From Roseovarius indicus (GTDB lineage Bacteria; Pseudomonadota; Alphaproteobacteria; Rhodobacterales; Rhodobacteraceae): a DNA stretch of 64,000 nt. Positions within the stretch are counted from its first letter, which is position 1. The number at the start of each line of letters is the position of its first letter. Of this stretch, positions 63,241-64,000 are shown one piece after another. The position numbers and the translations under genes were made by a program. The DNA lies in contig NZ_CP031598.1 of assembly GCF_008728195.1 (NCBI RefSeq), forward strand, positions 5,381,173 to 5,445,172. Reading direction: 5' to 3'. A model generated the notes under the pieces. The model did no database searches. It saw only the letters and a list, made by a program, of their open reading frames with translations, and was not told the origin of the DNA.

Positions 63241-63504
63241 ATGGCTAACACACCGCAGTCCAAGAAACGCGCCCGCCAGAACACGAGCCGCCTGGCCGTC
63301 AACAAGGCACGCCGCTCGCGTATCCGCACCTATCTCCGCAAAGTCGAAGAAGCGATTGCTTCGGGCGACAAGGATGCCGCAATGGCCGCCCTGCGCGCCG
63401 CTCAACCCGAGCTGATGCGCGGCGTCAGCAAAGGCGTCTTTCACAAGAACACAGCTTCGCGGAAAATGTCGCGACTGTCGTCGCGCGTGAAGGCGCTTGG
63501 CTAA
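63241..63504 (+). CDS. rpsT: 30S ribosomal protein S20
   Basis: 87 residues, very basic. [39 protein letters not shown] and [18 protein letters not shown] are the S20 family pattern; binds 16S rRNA at the bottom of the body. Open frame upstream to 63190 is non-coding. A strong terminator follows. In Rhodobacterales dnaA usually comes next, beyond base 64000. Confidence 0.97.
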   Translation: MANTPQSKKRARQNTSRLAVNKARRSRIRTYLRKVEEAIASGDKDAAMAALRAAQPELMRGVSKGVFHKNTASRKMSRLSSRVKALG

Positions 63505-64000
63505 GCCCGCGACCCTAAGCCGTTGACTCTTAAGGCGCCCCGAAAGGTGGGCGCCTTTTGTATTTTTGGCCCTCCGGGAATGTGACAGATTCTTTTCGGC
63601 CAAAGGGAGTGTCAAGCGCGAAGATAAGTTGCCGCCGCTGTGAGGCTGTTGCTAATTTTGCAGGGCGATTCCGCTAGGGGGGATAGGCTGCCACTGCTGC
63701 ACTGCAAGGCTGAACTGCTAAAGCCGTCGGTGCAAAACTGTCGTTTCTGACGACTGGCCAAACCCAAGAGTGCGTGTGCGCGACATGATCTGAACGACCC
63801 GCGTATGGGGGTCATAGAGCGACGTTCAGTTTATCATGTAAACGCGGCACCTGACAGGTCCGAAGATGGGCATTTCCGCCCGTTGCTCCGTGCGACGGGA
63901 CAGGAAAAGTGTTTTCATCGGGTCCCCGGCGAGATCGTCGACGGCGTGCAGAGCGGTGCGCCGGCGAAGTGCAAAAGCAAAAGTCGCGGAATGGGGACAG
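63505..64000 (+). other. Non-coding region after rpsT, possible dnaA leader
   Basis: No coding sequence recognised. After the rpsT terminator it contains CTGAACG (63790-63796) pairing with CGTTCAG (63823-63829), inside which GACCC pairs with GGGTC (63796-63800 and 63809-63813), and the palindrome GTTTA-TCATG-TAAAC at 63829-63843. No good DnaA box was seen. dnaA is expected to begin beyond the window (inference from synteny). Confidence 0.45.
63532..63560 (+). terminator. Rho-independent terminator after rpsT
   Basis: AAGGCGCCC (63532-63540), loop CGAAAGGT, GGGCGCCTT (63549-63557), then TTG and TATTTTTG. Confidence 0.9.

Overview
This GC-rich window looks like the origin-proximal part of a Rhodobacterales (Roseobacter-group) alphaproteobacterial chromosome. 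The support is gene content and order: mnmG-mnmE-rho-hemJ | maf-aroE-coaE-dnaQ, secB/fxsA next to a Tim44-like gene and mltA, the regB-senC-regA redox regulators, psd-pssA-pmtA phospholipid genes, hemD-mic60-hemY, and rpsT at the right end (in relatives dnaA usually follows rpsT). No rRNA, insertion sequence, CRISPR or prophage genes were seen; one tRNA (Thr, anticodon CGT) is present.

Layout. 1-4.3 kb: mnmG (cut by the window edge), mnmE, rho and hemJ run leftward. A perfect ParB-binding parS palindrome overlaps the GTG start of mnmG. 4.3-4.7 kb: an AT-rich, gene-free stretch with DnaA boxes, from which genes diverge; this is the likely chromosomal oriC. 4.7-13.6 kb: maf-aroE-coaE-dnaQ (overlapping operon), secB, fxsA, timA-mltA-smr, a glycosyltransferase/deacetylase pair and a Tat-exported DUF882 protein. 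13.7-15.8 kb: psd-pssA-pmtA, a complete phosphatidylserine to phosphatidylethanolamine to phosphatidylcholine route. 15.8-19.5 kb: hslU and hslV, separated by a membrane-protein gene and by a BrnT/BrnA toxin-antitoxin pair on the other strand; hslV has a heat-shock type promoter. 19.6-34 kb: an M20 peptidase-family hydrolase, trxA, addAB, murU-amgK (peptidoglycan recycling), tsaE, a PAS-domain protein with a CtrA box, then regB / senC-regA. 34-39.9 kb: HD phosphohydrolase, ahcY, an acidic PRC-barrel protein and small DUF proteins. 40-42.3 kb: two SGNH-hydrolase-like genes next to tRNA-Thr, possibly acquired. 42.4-49.4 kb: hemD-mic60-hemY facing away from tsaD-gpsA-yciI-EVE-DUF1761. 49.4-54 kb: a flagellar remnant, with a motB cut after about 32 codons, then flgN, flgJ, fliK and flgD. 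54-57.4 kb: a yjb/gfc-type exopolysaccharide cluster. 57.5-63.5 kb: ubiB-ubiE, mutM, an enoyl-CoA hydratase, an SHMT-like enzyme and rpsT. 63.5-64 kb: non-coding, with predicted RNA structure, possibly the dnaA leader.

Most genes are housekeeping. The points worth a second look are the paired replication and segregation sites (oriC and parS about 3.2 kb apart), a DnaA box lying on the maf start codon, the putative CtrA-controlled PAS protein (DivL-like), the broken motB, the 11-bp tandem repeats, the 27-bp palindrome upstream of brnTA, and the SGNH pair at the tRNA. I did not find a convincing wholly new multi-gene system. All family assignments come from reading protein motifs without database searches.
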